Source of the DNA: Candidatus Lumbricidiphila eiseniae
Lineage (GTDB): Bacteria > Actinomycetota > Actinomycetes > Actinomycetales > Microbacteriaceae
NCBI GenBank assembly: GCA_002529645.1
Contig: NAEP01000028.1
Location: 155,488 to 219,487 of the forward strand
Length of the DNA: 64,000 nucleotides
Direction of reading: 5' to 3'
Positions 52,833-63,700 of the stretch are shown here, piece after piece (positions within the stretch are counted from its first letter, which is position 1; every line of letters starts with the position of its first letter). The notes below the pieces were generated by a model, which worked only from the letters and a program-made list of their open reading frames with translations, did no database searches and had not been told where the DNA came from. Both the position numbers and the translations under genes were made by a program.

Positions 52833-53642
52833 TTGACTGACCTTACCGGTAAAACCGCACTCATCACCGGTGCGGCACGAGGAATCGGGCGGGCAACCGC
52901 CCTGAGTTTGGCCGCCGCAGGAGCAAACATCATTGCGACCGACCTCGGCACGCCGTTGGCGGGCCTTGAGTACCAAACCGCCGACGCTTCTGCCCTCGCC
53001 GAGACCGTCGCACGCATCGTAGCTGCCGGTGGTCGCGCAATTGCCGCCGACACTGACGTTCGGGATGTCGCGAGCCTGCGCCGTGCGGTCGCGACAGGTG
53101 TTGACACCTTCGGTGGCCTACACCTCGCGGTCGCGAACGCGGGTATTGCCGGTTGGCCGAAAAGCACCTGGGAAGCGTCCGAAGCAGAATGGGATCGGAT
53201 GATCGGGGTGACTCTCACGGGCACGTGGAACACCTGCCGAGCGGTCATCCCGGCGATTCTTGAATCGGGCAAGGGCGGCTCGATCGTCATGGTGTCGTCA
53301 ACGGCGGCATTTCGTCCGGTTGCCACCACCGGGCACTATTCGGCGGCGAAGATTGCGCTGGTCGGGCTGATGAAGTCGTTGGCTCTTGAACTTGCGCCGA
53401 ATTCGATTCGGGTCAACACCATCCACCCGGGTGGAACCGCCACCGTGATGACCGAAAACGACGCTGCCGAACACTGGCAGGCAACCACACCGGGTGTGTC
53501 GGAGACGCTCGAACTTCCGTTGCCGATTCACCGGATGGAACCGGTTGACACTGCGAACGCCATCCGATTCCTGGTCAGCGAAGAGGCTCGGTACGTGACC
53601 GGCACCTCACTGGTTGTCGACGGTGGTGCGCTGCTCCGATGA
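52833..53642 (+). CDS. SDR, mycofactocin-coupled type
   Basis: A 269-residue SDR starting TTG at 52833 after AAGGAGCCAAGG. Cofactor motif TGAARGIGRATAL near residue 11; NAGIAG near 104; Ser in MVSSTAAFRP near 154; YSAAKIALV near 169. The sequence between the first strands is extended (DLGTPLAGLEYQTADASALA), a hallmark of SDR subfamilies that keep a non-exchangeable nicotinamide and pair with the redox cofactor mycofactocin. No mycofactocin genes are in the window. It overlaps the next gene by four bases. Confidence 0.85.
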   Translation: MTDLTGKTALITGAARGIGRATALSLAAAGANIIATDLGTPLAGLEYQTADASALAETVARIVAAGGRAIAADTDVRDVASLRRAVATGVDTFGGLHLAVANAGIAGWPKSTWEASEAEWDRMIGVTLTGTWNTCRAVIPAILESGKGGSIVMVSSTAAFRPVATTGHYSAAKIALVGLMKSLALELAPNSIRVNTIHPGGTATVMTENDAAEHWQATTPGVSETLELPLPIHRMEPVDTANAIRFLVSEEARYVTGTSLVVDGGALLR

Positions 53643-54742
53643 GCGAGCCCCACAGGATTCGCATCGGAGTTGTCGGCTGCGGCGAAATTGCGCAGCTCAT
53701 GCACGTGCCGTTCTTGGACGAGTTACCGGAATACGAGATTGCGGCGCTCTGCGATCTCTCGCGTGGCACCGCGCAAGCACTCGCGGAACGCTATCGGGTA
53801 CCGCAGGTTTATACCTCAATTGACGACCTGGTGGCTGATCCACACGTTGATGCGATTATCATCTGTTCTTTCGATCACGCACCCGTAGCGACTGCCGCAC
53901 TCAAGGCTGGCAAGCACGTGCTGATCGAAAAGCCGCTCGCTTTCACCCTCGCCGAGGGGCGGGAGGTGTTAGCTGCGGCGACTGCATCCGGCAGGGTGGC
54001 GATGGTCGGCTATATGAAGCTGTTTGATCCCGGTTTTGAGCGCGGATTGGCGGCAATTGCGGATGCGGGCCCTGCCCGCGCTCGGCACGCGCAGAATTTC
54101 GCGGGCCGTTTGGATACCTACAAGGCGCTGTATGACCAGGTTCGGGTCGCGGACATCCCGGCGGGAGTGCTCGACTTATCTCGCCGTGAGGTTGAGGACC
54201 GGATCGCCGTGCAACTCGGAGACCGTGCCGGTTGGAGTGATCTCTATATTATTCTGCTGATGTTGGGGGCGCACGATCTGGCTGTTATTCGAACGGCATT
54301 TGGCACGCCGACCCGAGTTGCCTTCGCAGGTAGCAGTGGTCAGGACAATATTGTCGCGGTGCTGGAATATCCGGATGGCGCACCGCTCACTTTCAAGCTC
54401 GGGTTCGGTACCGCATATGACTGGTGGGATGAATGGGTGTCGGTTGACACCGACACCACCCAGGTGCGCGTGAATTTCTCACACCCCTATATTCGCTACG
54501 CACCGACGACGGTTGATCTTCACGAATCGCGTGATGGTGCCGAATCGAAGGCCTTGGTGGTTCCGACCTCGGATGATCCGTTCCGCCGGGAGCTCCGACA
54601 CTTCGCCGATGCAATCAAGCACGGAGTGCCCGTGACATCCACCGTTGAGGGCGGGCTTCGTGATGTGGAACTGGCTGCCGATATGATCGCAGCGCTGCCA
54701 CCACTCGCGCGGACGAAGAGAGCTCATCAAGATGCTTGTTGA
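53639..54742 (+). CDS. Gfo/Idh/MocA-family oxidoreductase
   Basis: A 367-residue NAD(P)-dependent sugar or cyclitol dehydrogenase. The Rossmann motif GVVGCGEIAQLMHVPFL is near residue 10, the EKP motif is in HVLIEKPLAFTLAEG near 92, and the C-terminal half has GAHDLAVIRTAFG (His near 215) as in myo-inositol 2-dehydrogenases. It likely oxidises the sugar part of the imported compound. It is linked by overlap to the SDR upstream and the flavoprotein downstream. Confidence 0.9.
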   Translation: MSEPHRIRIGVVGCGEIAQLMHVPFLDELPEYEIAALCDLSRGTAQALAERYRVPQVYTSIDDLVADPHVDAIIICSFDHAPVATAALKAGKHVLIEKPLAFTLAEGREVLAAATASGRVAMVGYMKLFDPGFERGLAAIADAGPARARHAQNFAGRLDTYKALYDQVRVADIPAGVLDLSRREVEDRIAVQLGDRAGWSDLYIILLMLGAHDLAVIRTAFGTPTRVAFAGSSGQDNIVAVLEYPDGAPLTFKLGFGTAYDWWDEWVSVDTDTTQVRVNFSHPYIRYAPTTVDLHESRDGAESKALVVPTSDDPFRRELRHFADAIKHGVPVTSTVEGGLRDVELAADMIAALPPLARTKRAHQDAC

Positions 54743-57641
54743 TCGCACCCTACAGGTCAGTGAGCTCGTAGCTGCCCTGCGCGCTCGCGTGGGTGGTGAG
54801 GTTGAAACCGGTAAGCGCCGACGGGCGGAGTATTCCAGCGATGCATCCAACTATCGGGTCGTTCCCGAGGTGGTGGTCTTCCCGCGCGATGTGGACGATG
54901 TGATCGCGGTGGTGGATGCAGCGCGCACCGCGGCGGTACCGCTGACTTCCCGTGGGGCGGGAACCTCGGTGGCGGGTAATTCGATCGGGCCGGGCATCGT
55001 GATCGACTATTCGCGCCACCTATCTCGGATACTGGAGATCGACCCCGCGGCCCGCACCGCGCGCGTTGAACCCGGGGTGATTCTTGGCTCTTTGCAGGCA
55101 GCCGTCCGACCGCACGGTCTTCGGTTTGGACCCGACCCGTCCACCTGGGCGCGCTGCACCATCGGGGGGATGATCGGCAATAACGCTTGCGGTTCGCATT
55201 CGCTGGTGTACGGAAAAACCGCGGATAATATCCACGAGTTGGACGTGCTGGATGGACTCGGTCGCCGGTTCCGCGCGGGCCGTGGCTTGGGGGCGGTTCC
55301 GGGTCTGAGCGAGTTTGTTGCCGCGCATCTTGCTGTTATTCGTACCCAGACGGGTCGCTTTGGTCGCCAAGTTTCCGGCTACTCGCTGCAACACCTCCTG
55401 CCCGAGCGCGGTCAGGATCTCGCGAAGGCACTCGTTGGCACGGAGGGCAGTGCGGTGGCGGTTCTCGGTGCAACCGTCGCACTGGTGCAGGCACCGGCCC
55501 ATCCGCTTTTGGTTGTGCTCGGGTATCCGGACATGTACCACGCTGCCGATGCAGTGCCAGCGTTACTTGGCTTTGAGCCATCCGCCATCGAGGGTTTTGA
55601 TGCTCGGTTGGGAACTTCAGTGAAAGAAAAATACGGTGCAGCGGCAGTGTCACAACTCCCACCCGGTGCAGGATGGCTGTTGGTCGAAGTAACCGGCGAA
55701 TCCGAGCTGGCGGCGGCCGACCGCGCAACAAAAATAGTCGACGCGGCGGATGCAGTGTCTGCCCGAATTATTACCGACCCCGTGGCCGCCCGCGCGATCT
55801 GGAAGATACGGGAAGACGGTGCTGGATTGGCCGGACGCACCGCCAGCGGCACGCAAACCTGGCCCGGGTTTGAAGATGCGGCGGTACCACCGGAACAGCT
55901 GGGCGCATATCTACGCGACTTCGATACCGTCCTCGACAACTATGGATTACAGGGAATGCCGTACGGTCACTTTGGAGACGGCTGCGTTCATATTCGTCTT
56001 GATATTCCGCTCGAACACGACGGCTCAGTGCTGCGTGAGTTGATGTTCGACGCGGCTCGGTTGGTGGCTCGGTACGGCGGTTCGATATCCGGGGAGCACG
56101 GCGACGGTCGGGCACGCAGCGAGCTACTGCCGCTGATGTATTCTCCGGACGCGATACGCTCCTTCGCGCGGTTTAAGGCGCTCTTCGACCCGCACAATCT
56201 ATTGAATCCGGGAGTGATCGTCGCTCCGGCAGCGTTGGATATTGATCTTCGTCGCCCTGTCGCACTGCCGTTACCAGCAGCGACCGGTTTCGCATTTGCG
56301 CACGACCGCGGTGACTTTACAACCGCGGTGCATCGCTGTGTTGGAGTGGGTGCCTGCCGGGCTGACAACACCGTGGAGGGGGGCTTCATGTGTCCGTCAT
56401 ACTCGGCGACCAAGGATGAGAGGGACTCGACTCGGGGGCGTGCGCGAGTGCTGCAGGAGATGGCGAACGGCACACTGGTGGCGGGCTGGCGGGCACCAGA
56501 GGTTGCGGATGCGCTCGATCTGTGTCTGTCTTGCAAGGCCTGCTTGAGCGATTGCCCCGCCGGGGTTGACATGGCACAGCTCAAATCGGAGGTGCTGCAC
56601 CGCAAGTATGCCGGTCGCCTCCGACCAATCACCCACTACATATTGGGTGCACTGCCGCGGTGGGCTCGCCTGGTATCCCGGATATCACCGCTGGTGAACG
56701 GAATACTCAGGATTCGGGTGCTGGAAAAATGTGTTCTCGCAGCGGGCGGGATAGATACCCGACGCTCGGTTCCGCGCCTGGCACGAACGCCGTTTCGCAG
56801 AGCCCAGCGGCGCGGTGCGGCGCCGACCGGTGGCTCGGGGAGGGTGGCTCGCGTTGATCGAGGAGCCCACGCCTCACCGGCGCCGACCGGTGGGTTGCAG
56901 AGGGTGGTGTTGTGGGTTGATTCTTTCTCCGACAACTTCTCGCCGACCATCGCGGAAGCGGCTGTGACAGTGCTGTCGGCCGCTGGCTTCGAGGTCATCT
57001 TCCCGGACCGGTCGGTGTGTTGCGCTCTCACCTGGATCACGACCGGCCAGCTCGGCGTGGCGCGCCGTAAACTGTCGGTGCTGGTGGATGGTTTACACCC
57101 CTTCGCGGCAGCGGGTATTCCGATTGTTGGCTTGGAGCCATCCTGTATCGCAGCGGTTCGCTCTGATCTACGAGATCTGCTTCCGGAGGATCCCCGCGCG
57201 GCCAAGGTGGCCGCGGGCACCCACACCCTCGCCGAATTGTTGACGACCGCGTCGTTTTCGACCTCGGAAGGGCTGCTACCGGCTGACCTTCTCGCGGGCG
57301 AAGTTGTTGTCGTGCAGCCACACTGCCATCAGCACGCGGTGATGGGTTTCTCTGCTGACGCACAGCTTCTCGCCGACCTTGGCGCTGAGATCACCCAACT
57401 GAGTGGATGCTGCGGCCTGGCCGGAAACTTTGGGATGGAACGCGGGCACTACGAGGTGTCGGTAGCGGTTGCGCAGCAGTCGCTGATTCCCGCACTGGCC
57501 GCCGCTCCGGTGGGTGCCACGTTCCTGGCGGATGGGTTCTCCTGTCGGATTCAAGCGGAGCAATTGTGCGGTGCTCAGGGTCGCCACCTTGCCGAAATTC
57601 TGGCCGGGCGACTGGTAGCGTCGTCTCGATGTCCCGGGTGA
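54732..57641 (+). CDS. FAD-linked oxidase fused to an Fe-S/CCG-domain module
   Basis: A 969-residue three-part protein. Residues 1-270 are a PCMH-type FAD-binding domain (PLTSRGAGTSVAGNSIGPGI near 72). Residues 270-500 are the FAD-oxidase C-terminal domain with HFGDGCVHIRLDIP and GEHGDGRARSELLP. Residues 530-640 carry ferredoxin-like cysteines (CVGVGACRADNTVEGGFMCP, CLSCKACLSDCPAGVDM). Residues 730-960 hold the CCG domain (PHCHQHAVMGF, SGCCGLAGNFGME). The layout is that of D-2-hydroxyglutarate or D-lactate dehydrogenases feeding electrons to the membrane. The linker near residues 696-725 contains a 60-bp-period duplication. It starts inside the end of the preceding gene. Confidence 0.92.
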   Translation: MLVDRTLQVSELVAALRARVGGEVETGKRRRAEYSSDASNYRVVPEVVVFPRDVDDVIAVVDAARTAAVPLTSRGAGTSVAGNSIGPGIVIDYSRHLSRILEIDPAARTARVEPGVILGSLQAAVRPHGLRFGPDPSTWARCTIGGMIGNNACGSHSLVYGKTADNIHELDVLDGLGRRFRAGRGLGAVPGLSEFVAAHLAVIRTQTGRFGRQVSGYSLQHLLPERGQDLAKALVGTEGSAVAVLGATVALVQAPAHPLLVVLGYPDMYHAADAVPALLGFEPSAIEGFDARLGTSVKEKYGAAAVSQLPPGAGWLLVEVTGESELAAADRATKIVDAADAVSARIITDPVAARAIWKIREDGAGLAGRTASGTQTWPGFEDAAVPPEQLGAYLRDFDTVLDNYGLQGMPYGHFGDGCVHIRLDIPLEHDGSVLRELMFDAARLVARYGGSISGEHGDGRARSELLPLMYSPDAIRSFARFKALFDPHNLLNPGVIVAPAALDIDLRRPVALPLPAATGFAFAHDRGDFTTAVHRCVGVGACRADNTVEGGFMCPSYSATKDERDSTRGRARVLQEMANGTLVAGWRAPEVADALDLCLSCKACLSDCPAGVDMAQLKSEVLHRKYAGRLRPITHYILGALPRWARLVSRISPLVNGILRIRVLEKCVLAAGGIDTRRSVPRLARTPFRRAQRRGAAPTGGSGRVARVDRGAHASPAPTGGLQRVVLWVDSFSDNFSPTIAEAAVTVLSAAGFEVIFPDRSVCCALTWITTGQLGVARRKLSVLVDGLHPFAAAGIPIVGLEPSCIAAVRSDLRDLLPEDPRAAKVAAGTHTLAELLTTASFSTSEGLLPADLLAGEVVVVQPHCHQHAVMGFSADAQLLADLGAEITQLSGCCGLAGNFGMERGHYEVSVAVAQQSLIPALAAAPVGATFLADGFSCRIQAEQLCGAQGRHLAEILAGRLVASSRCPG
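56818..56907 (+). repeat. In-frame repeat pair with 60-bp period in the flavoprotein gene
   Basis: CGGCGCCGACCGGTGG, six variable bases and GAGGGTGG recur at 56818-56847 and 56878-56907 (26 of 30 positions agree). The period is exactly 60 bases, so the frame is kept; it encodes APTGGSGRV and APTGGLQRV in an interdomain linker. The geometry is like the intergenic 28/32 repeats. Confidence 0.75.
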
Positions 57642-57746
57642 TCCCTATGCGGGAATTGTTTCGGGCATGTTACAAAATGGGCTGGCTTGTATGTTTGGGG
57701 GTTGTCAGAGATTCTTGGGGAGTGCTAGGTTCGTTCGTGGCCTTGC

Positions 57747-60700
57747 ATGGTGTGGGGTCGTGTTCTGTTCAAAGGGTGGCCCACGGTGTTGTGTGCTCGT
57801 TCTCGGTTTGTTGTTGTTGTGTGTTTTGTTATTGCGTTTGTATTGTTTGGTTCGGTGGTGCAGTATAGCGAGTCTCGTGCTGATAGGGCCGCTGATCTGG
57901 TTCCTGTGGTTCTGCCGTTGGAGGAGTCTGTAGTACCGGAGGTTCCGTTGGGTGAGGAGCCTGTGGTTGGTGATTTTGTGGGTGAGCCGGATCCGTTTGT
58001 TCCGGTGGCGGGTGAGCCTACTGTGGTGCCTGAAGTGGTTGGTCCTGAGGGTTTGAATACTGATGGTTTTGATAAGAAGTCGGCTAGGGTTCTTGAGCGT
58101 GAAGAGTTTTCGTTGACGTATGATGCGGGTGGGGGTCGGCGGGTCACGGAGATTACTCGGGATCCGGTCAGTGTGAGGGTTGGTGATGTGTGGAAGCCGA
58201 TTAATACTGATGTGTCGGGTAGAGGGGTTTTTTCGTGGTTGGGTGTTGGTGGTGCGAAGGTTGATGAGCATCCCTTGGGCCCGGTTTTTGCCGAGACGGC
58301 TAGTGATAAGAATGTGTTGACGGTTTCGAGGGGTGGCTCGCGGATCGGTTTCACGCTGGTGGGTGCGGCTGGTAGCAAGCTGAAGCGGGATCTGTGGCCG
58401 TGGTCGGGGCAGAAGGATCGTGTGGAGTACGAGGGGGTTTTCCCTGACACTGATCTGGTGTACGAGGTGGAGAATTCGGGGGTGAAGGAGATTTTCGAGC
58501 TCGCGAAAAAGCCTGGTGATGTGGGTCGGGTGTCGTGGACGTGGCGGGTTGATTTTGAGGGGTCGTTGCGTCGGGATGAGTTCGGTGGTGTTGAGTTTTT
58601 GGACTCTGATTCCAATGTTGATCTTGTGATGGCACCTCCCACGATGTGGGATTCTGCGGGTAAGAGCGGGAAGCAGGCTGATAACCAGGCCTCACTCGAT
58701 ACTGAAATTAGTGAACGTGATGGGGTGTGGTGGATTACTTTGAGGGCGGATCGGGGGTGGTTGAATAGTCCTGATCGGGTGTATCCGGTGATGGTTGATC
58801 CGGAGACGTGGGTGCCGCATAATGACACTCGTGGGTACAAGACTAATGGTCAGCGGAATGTAAATTATGGTATCCAGATGGGGAACACGAACACGAATGG
58901 TATTTGGCGGACTATCGGGCATTATAACTATGAACAGTTTTTTGGTAAGCAGATCCTCCGTGCGAATATTTACATGACTGGTATTAGTGGTGATAGCACA
59001 AGAACCACACGGGTGGGTAATATTTACCATGCTACCGCGTTTGATTATCACGCGACGGGTGAGCATTTGAGTAGTTTTCATATTACGAGTGATCAGGGGT
59101 GGGCCGAGGATGATGGGCTGACCAGTCGTATTGCGCAGTGGGTTCGTGATCGGGTTTCTGGTGCGTATCTAATATTTGTGGGTGATGAGGGTCGGGGGTT
59201 TACGTATAAGCATGTGAGTACCTCGATGTTTGTGTGGTGGAAGGACTATCCCACTCTTGACTCCATCGCTGCTCCCTCACCCGGTAACGGGGCCACGAAC
59301 ACAACGCTGACTCCCACGTTCAAGCTGACCGGCACTCCCGCTGCGGGTAGTTCGTTGCGGTACTTTTTCCGGGTTGGTACCACTGCCTCACTGAGTGGAG
59401 ACCTGGTGTGGGAGTCCGGGTGGATCAGCTCTGATACTGTTCAGATGCCTTCCCCGAGGTTGTTGCCCGGGACGCGGTACTTTTGGCAGGGGTTTGTCGC
59501 GGATGAGTACACCGGGGTGTGGGGAACTGATACCAGTCGTGGTTCGCCGGTGTGGTCGTTCACCACGAACCAAACCCCGACCACGTCGTTATCGACCGCG
59601 TCTCCGCCGGATCGCTCGGTCGTGGTCACAACCCAGCCCACGCTCTCGGTAGGGGCACCGGCAGATCCTCAGAATCGTCCGTTGCGGTACTGGTTCCGGA
59701 TCGCGTCGGGTTCGGACTCGAAAACGGGTGCTGTTGTTAGTTCCGGGTGGCAGAACGAGCGCACCTGGATGCCCCCGAAGGACTACCTACAAGATGGCAC
59801 GACCTACTCGTGGACAGTGTTGACAAAGGATCAGTACTCGGAGTCGGCGACCACGTGGGTTGCGCGGTTCACGGTGAATCAGCGGATCGGGAACCCGGGT
59901 CCTGCGCCAACGGATTCGGTTGGCCCGGTGATGGTGAACCTTGCCAACGGGAACCTCAACATGGGTTTTTCCTCCCCCACGGTGAACACTGTCGGGGGTC
60001 CGATCGGGATGGGGTTTACGTATAACTCGCAGAAACCCTCGAATCGGGGCTTGAAGGGCGAGTACTTCGACGCGAACCCGAAGCCCGGTGAAACCTTGTC
60101 GTGGAGCTTTACGGGCAAAAATCCTGTGTTGGTGCGGACGGATCCGCAGGTATCGTTCCGGTGGGAGGCAGGCTCCCCGGGACCCGGGGTGCCGGAGGAG
60201 AGATTCCTGGCGAGGTGGACAGGATTTATCACCCCACCCTCCGCGGATACCTACACCTTCGGTGTCCTGCACGATGACGGCGTCGCCGCGTGGGTCGGAG
60301 ACAGCAAAGTTATCGATAAGTGGAACCTCGCGCACGTAGCAGACACGGTCGCCTGGGGCTCGGCTAAAACACTGGTGGCGGCTCCGGTGCCGTTTCGGAT
60401 GGAGTATTTCGAGAGCACCTACAACGCGCATGTCGAGCTCTGGGCCAAAAAAGGCACGGGTGCTCCCTTCCCGGTGCCGGCGTCGTGGTTCACCAAGAGT
60501 GTGGAGGTGTTGCCGGACGGGTGGGGCTCCTCCACGGTGCTTTCGAGCGGGTTCGGGGACTACGCCAGTGTCAGGGTGCAGGAAGGGTCGATCACCCTGA
60601 CCGATGTCAGTGGTGGAACCCATTCGTATGTGAAGAAGTCAGAGGGTGGTTACGAGCCCCCGGTCGGTGAATTCGGCATCATGTCCCTCAGCGCCACCAA

Positions 60701-63700
60701 TTTGGTGACTTTCACTGACGAGGGTGGGATTGTGTACACCTTCGGTGCTGATGGGAGGGTAACCTCGGCGACCAGTCCTGCTGATCTGAAAAAACCAGCT
60801 TCGACGGTTACAAGTTATCGTGCGGGTACGGGTCAGGTTGATCGGGTCTCGGACCGGTTATCAGAAAACCCCGGCTCCTACCCCAAAACCTACTCCCGCG
60901 AGGTGCGTTTTGCCTACGCGGGCGACACCGCCGTATCGGTAGGACTCTCGGCGGCGGATTCGGACGGTACAGGAACCGCGTGCCCTACCCGTGGGTATGC
61001 AAGGCCACCCGCAGGGATGTTGTGTCGGATTATCTACCCCGGCCACATTCCCGGCACCCAGGACACGACCGAGTTGCTCTACAACTCAAGCGGGCAACTC
61101 GCCTCGATCGTAGACCCCGGCAGCGAGCAAGTGACCTTCGTGTACGACCAAGCCCGTCGGGTCATCGCGGTACGCGACACACTGCAGACCGACTGGATCC
61201 GCGCCCGTAATATTTCGGATCACTCCAGCACCACCCGGACTGATATCACCTACGACACTGTGGGACGCGCATCAAAGATCACCCTGGCGCACCCGACTGG
61301 GCAGGCTGTGGAGTCCGAACGTCCCTGGCACACCTACACATACGAGTCCGGTCGCACCCATGTTGATGTCGCAGGGGTAACCCCTCCGACACAGGCCCCC
61401 GCGACCGGGCACGCACGGACGGTGAGGTTTGACGCTGCGTGGCGGCAGACCACGGAGGTATCCGTGACCGGCCTGACCAGCACAAGGGTATGGAACACCA
61501 AAGACCAAGTGTTGTCCTCCACTTCGGCTCAGGGGAACATGACTACTTCCCTGTACGACTCGCAGGATCGCCTCACGGATACCTACGGCCCCGCCCCAAC
61601 CTCGTGCTTCACAGCGGAGCGAACCCCCACGGCCAGTTGTAGGAACACGACCGGTCATACGAGGAAGGCGTATGACGAGGGGATGGTGGGTCTGGACGCA
61701 GCGTACTACTCCAACCGGGTGCTCGCCGGGGCGCCGGTGGAGATGGGTTTGGGTATCGGCTCCGCGGATGGGAGTATCGCGAGAAACTGGGAGAGCGGCG
61801 GACCTGCCGGGTTGCCGGTGGATGAGTTCTCGGTTCGTCTTACCGGGTTGATCAGGTTCCCGGCCTCGGGGCAGTACAGATTCCAAACGAACGCGGATGA
61901 TGGTGCGCGGGTGTATGTGGATGATGTCCTTCTGGTGGATGATTGGTCAGATCATGGTCTGCGGATGTCTGCGGAAGGGGTTGTGTCCGTGACTGCGGGG
62001 CAGGTGTCACGGATTCGGGTGGAGTACTTCGAGAACAGAGGCCTCGCCCGCCTGGAACTGCACTGGACACCCCCGGGGGGTGCCCGAGCGATAGTCCCAG
62101 GAAACGTGCTGTCACCTGATTATGGTCTCATCACCAGCGCTGTCACTGATGACCAAGGTCCCGCAGCGGTGAGTGTTCGGGGGAGTATGGAGTACCAGTT
62201 CCCCTGGTTGGGGCAGCTCACCGCGACGACGGTGGATCCGGGTGGGCAGAATCTTGTCACCCGTGCTGAGTACGAACCACCCACAGCAACAGGTGGCTAT
62301 CTGCGGAAGGTATCCGAGCGCCTGCCCGCGGCTACAGCGGCTGGTTTGTCTGCGGATAGGGCCGGGACGAGGTTTAGCTACTATGGGGATCGGCAAACTC
62401 TGCGGGAGGCGTACGGGGGCAGTGTCTGTGGCCTGCCCGCGGATACCCCGCAGTATGGGTTTTTGAGATCGAAGACAGAGCCAGCCCCGGCCTCGGGCCA
62501 GCAGGTCACGACAAGCTATGTGTATGACCGGTTAGGCAGGGGTGTAGGCCTCAAACGAACCGGTGATGCCGACTGGACCTGCACGGTTTTTGATACCAGG
62601 GGCAGAGCCATATCTGTCACCTACCCCGCAACCGCCACTACAGCAGCACGTACAGTAACCAGCTCTTTCACCTCTAACGCCACCATCGGAGGCACCCTGG
62701 GCGCGGATCCCCTCACCTCCTGGACCGAGGATGAGGTGGGGCGTATCACGGTCGTGACCGACCTGCTCGGGAGTGTGGTCTCTTACCGGGATGTCTGGGG
62801 AACAGTAACCACTATCAGCTATGACCTACAGTTACGGGTGCTGTCTACTACCAGCACCCCACCGGCAGGGACACCCCTCGCGCAGGCTTATACCTATAAT
62901 CTGGAAAATCAACTGCTTACGGTCACGGTTGATGGGCACCAGATCGCGGCCGCGACGTATGGGGACGTGACCTCTCCCGGAAACCAGCGAGGTGCACTGA
63001 TCTCAGCGCAGTACCCCGACACAGACACGGGAGTGGGCAACGGGTCAAGCCTGCGGGTCAGTCGTGATGTGTTTGGGGATGTCTCTGCCCTGGCGTGGAC
63101 TCTTCCTGCGGGAGGATCAGTGGTGACTGATTCTGTGGTGACTGATTTGGTGGTGACTGATTCTGTGGTGCGGTCGCAGTCAGGGAAAGTCATCCAGAAC
63201 ACTCTGGATATAGACGGACGGTCAGAGACCTCGCGGTATGAGTTTGATAGTGCGGGCAGGCTCACGAAAGCAACCATTCCCGGGCACGAGCTCACCTACG
63301 GATTTGGACCCTCCACCGGCTGTGGTACAGGCGCCATGAGCGGGGCGGGGAAAAACGGAAACCGGACCTCGCTGACCGATCTACGCCCCACAGGCTCGCG
63401 CACCTCCACCACATATTGTTATGACCAGGCTGACCGGTTGCTCTCCAGCACCACTACCGGTGCCCCCACTGGCGCGGACCCGGTCTCAGACGGTGTCAGC
63501 GCGGGGGAGATCGCGTACGATCAGCGCGGCAACGTTACAACACTTGCGGGACAGACCCTCACCTACGATGCAGAAAACCGCCACACCACCACCACCCTGG
63601 CCGACACCTCCAGTGTCGCCTACCTCCGAGACGCGACCGGTCGGATCGTGCAGCGAACCACCACCACTCCCGGTAACACAACACGTGTTCAGCGGTTCTC

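Noticed and set aside
59787..60623. Minus-strand open frame inside the RHS gene
   Set aside because: Antisense to a PA14-like coding region and without signals for expression.
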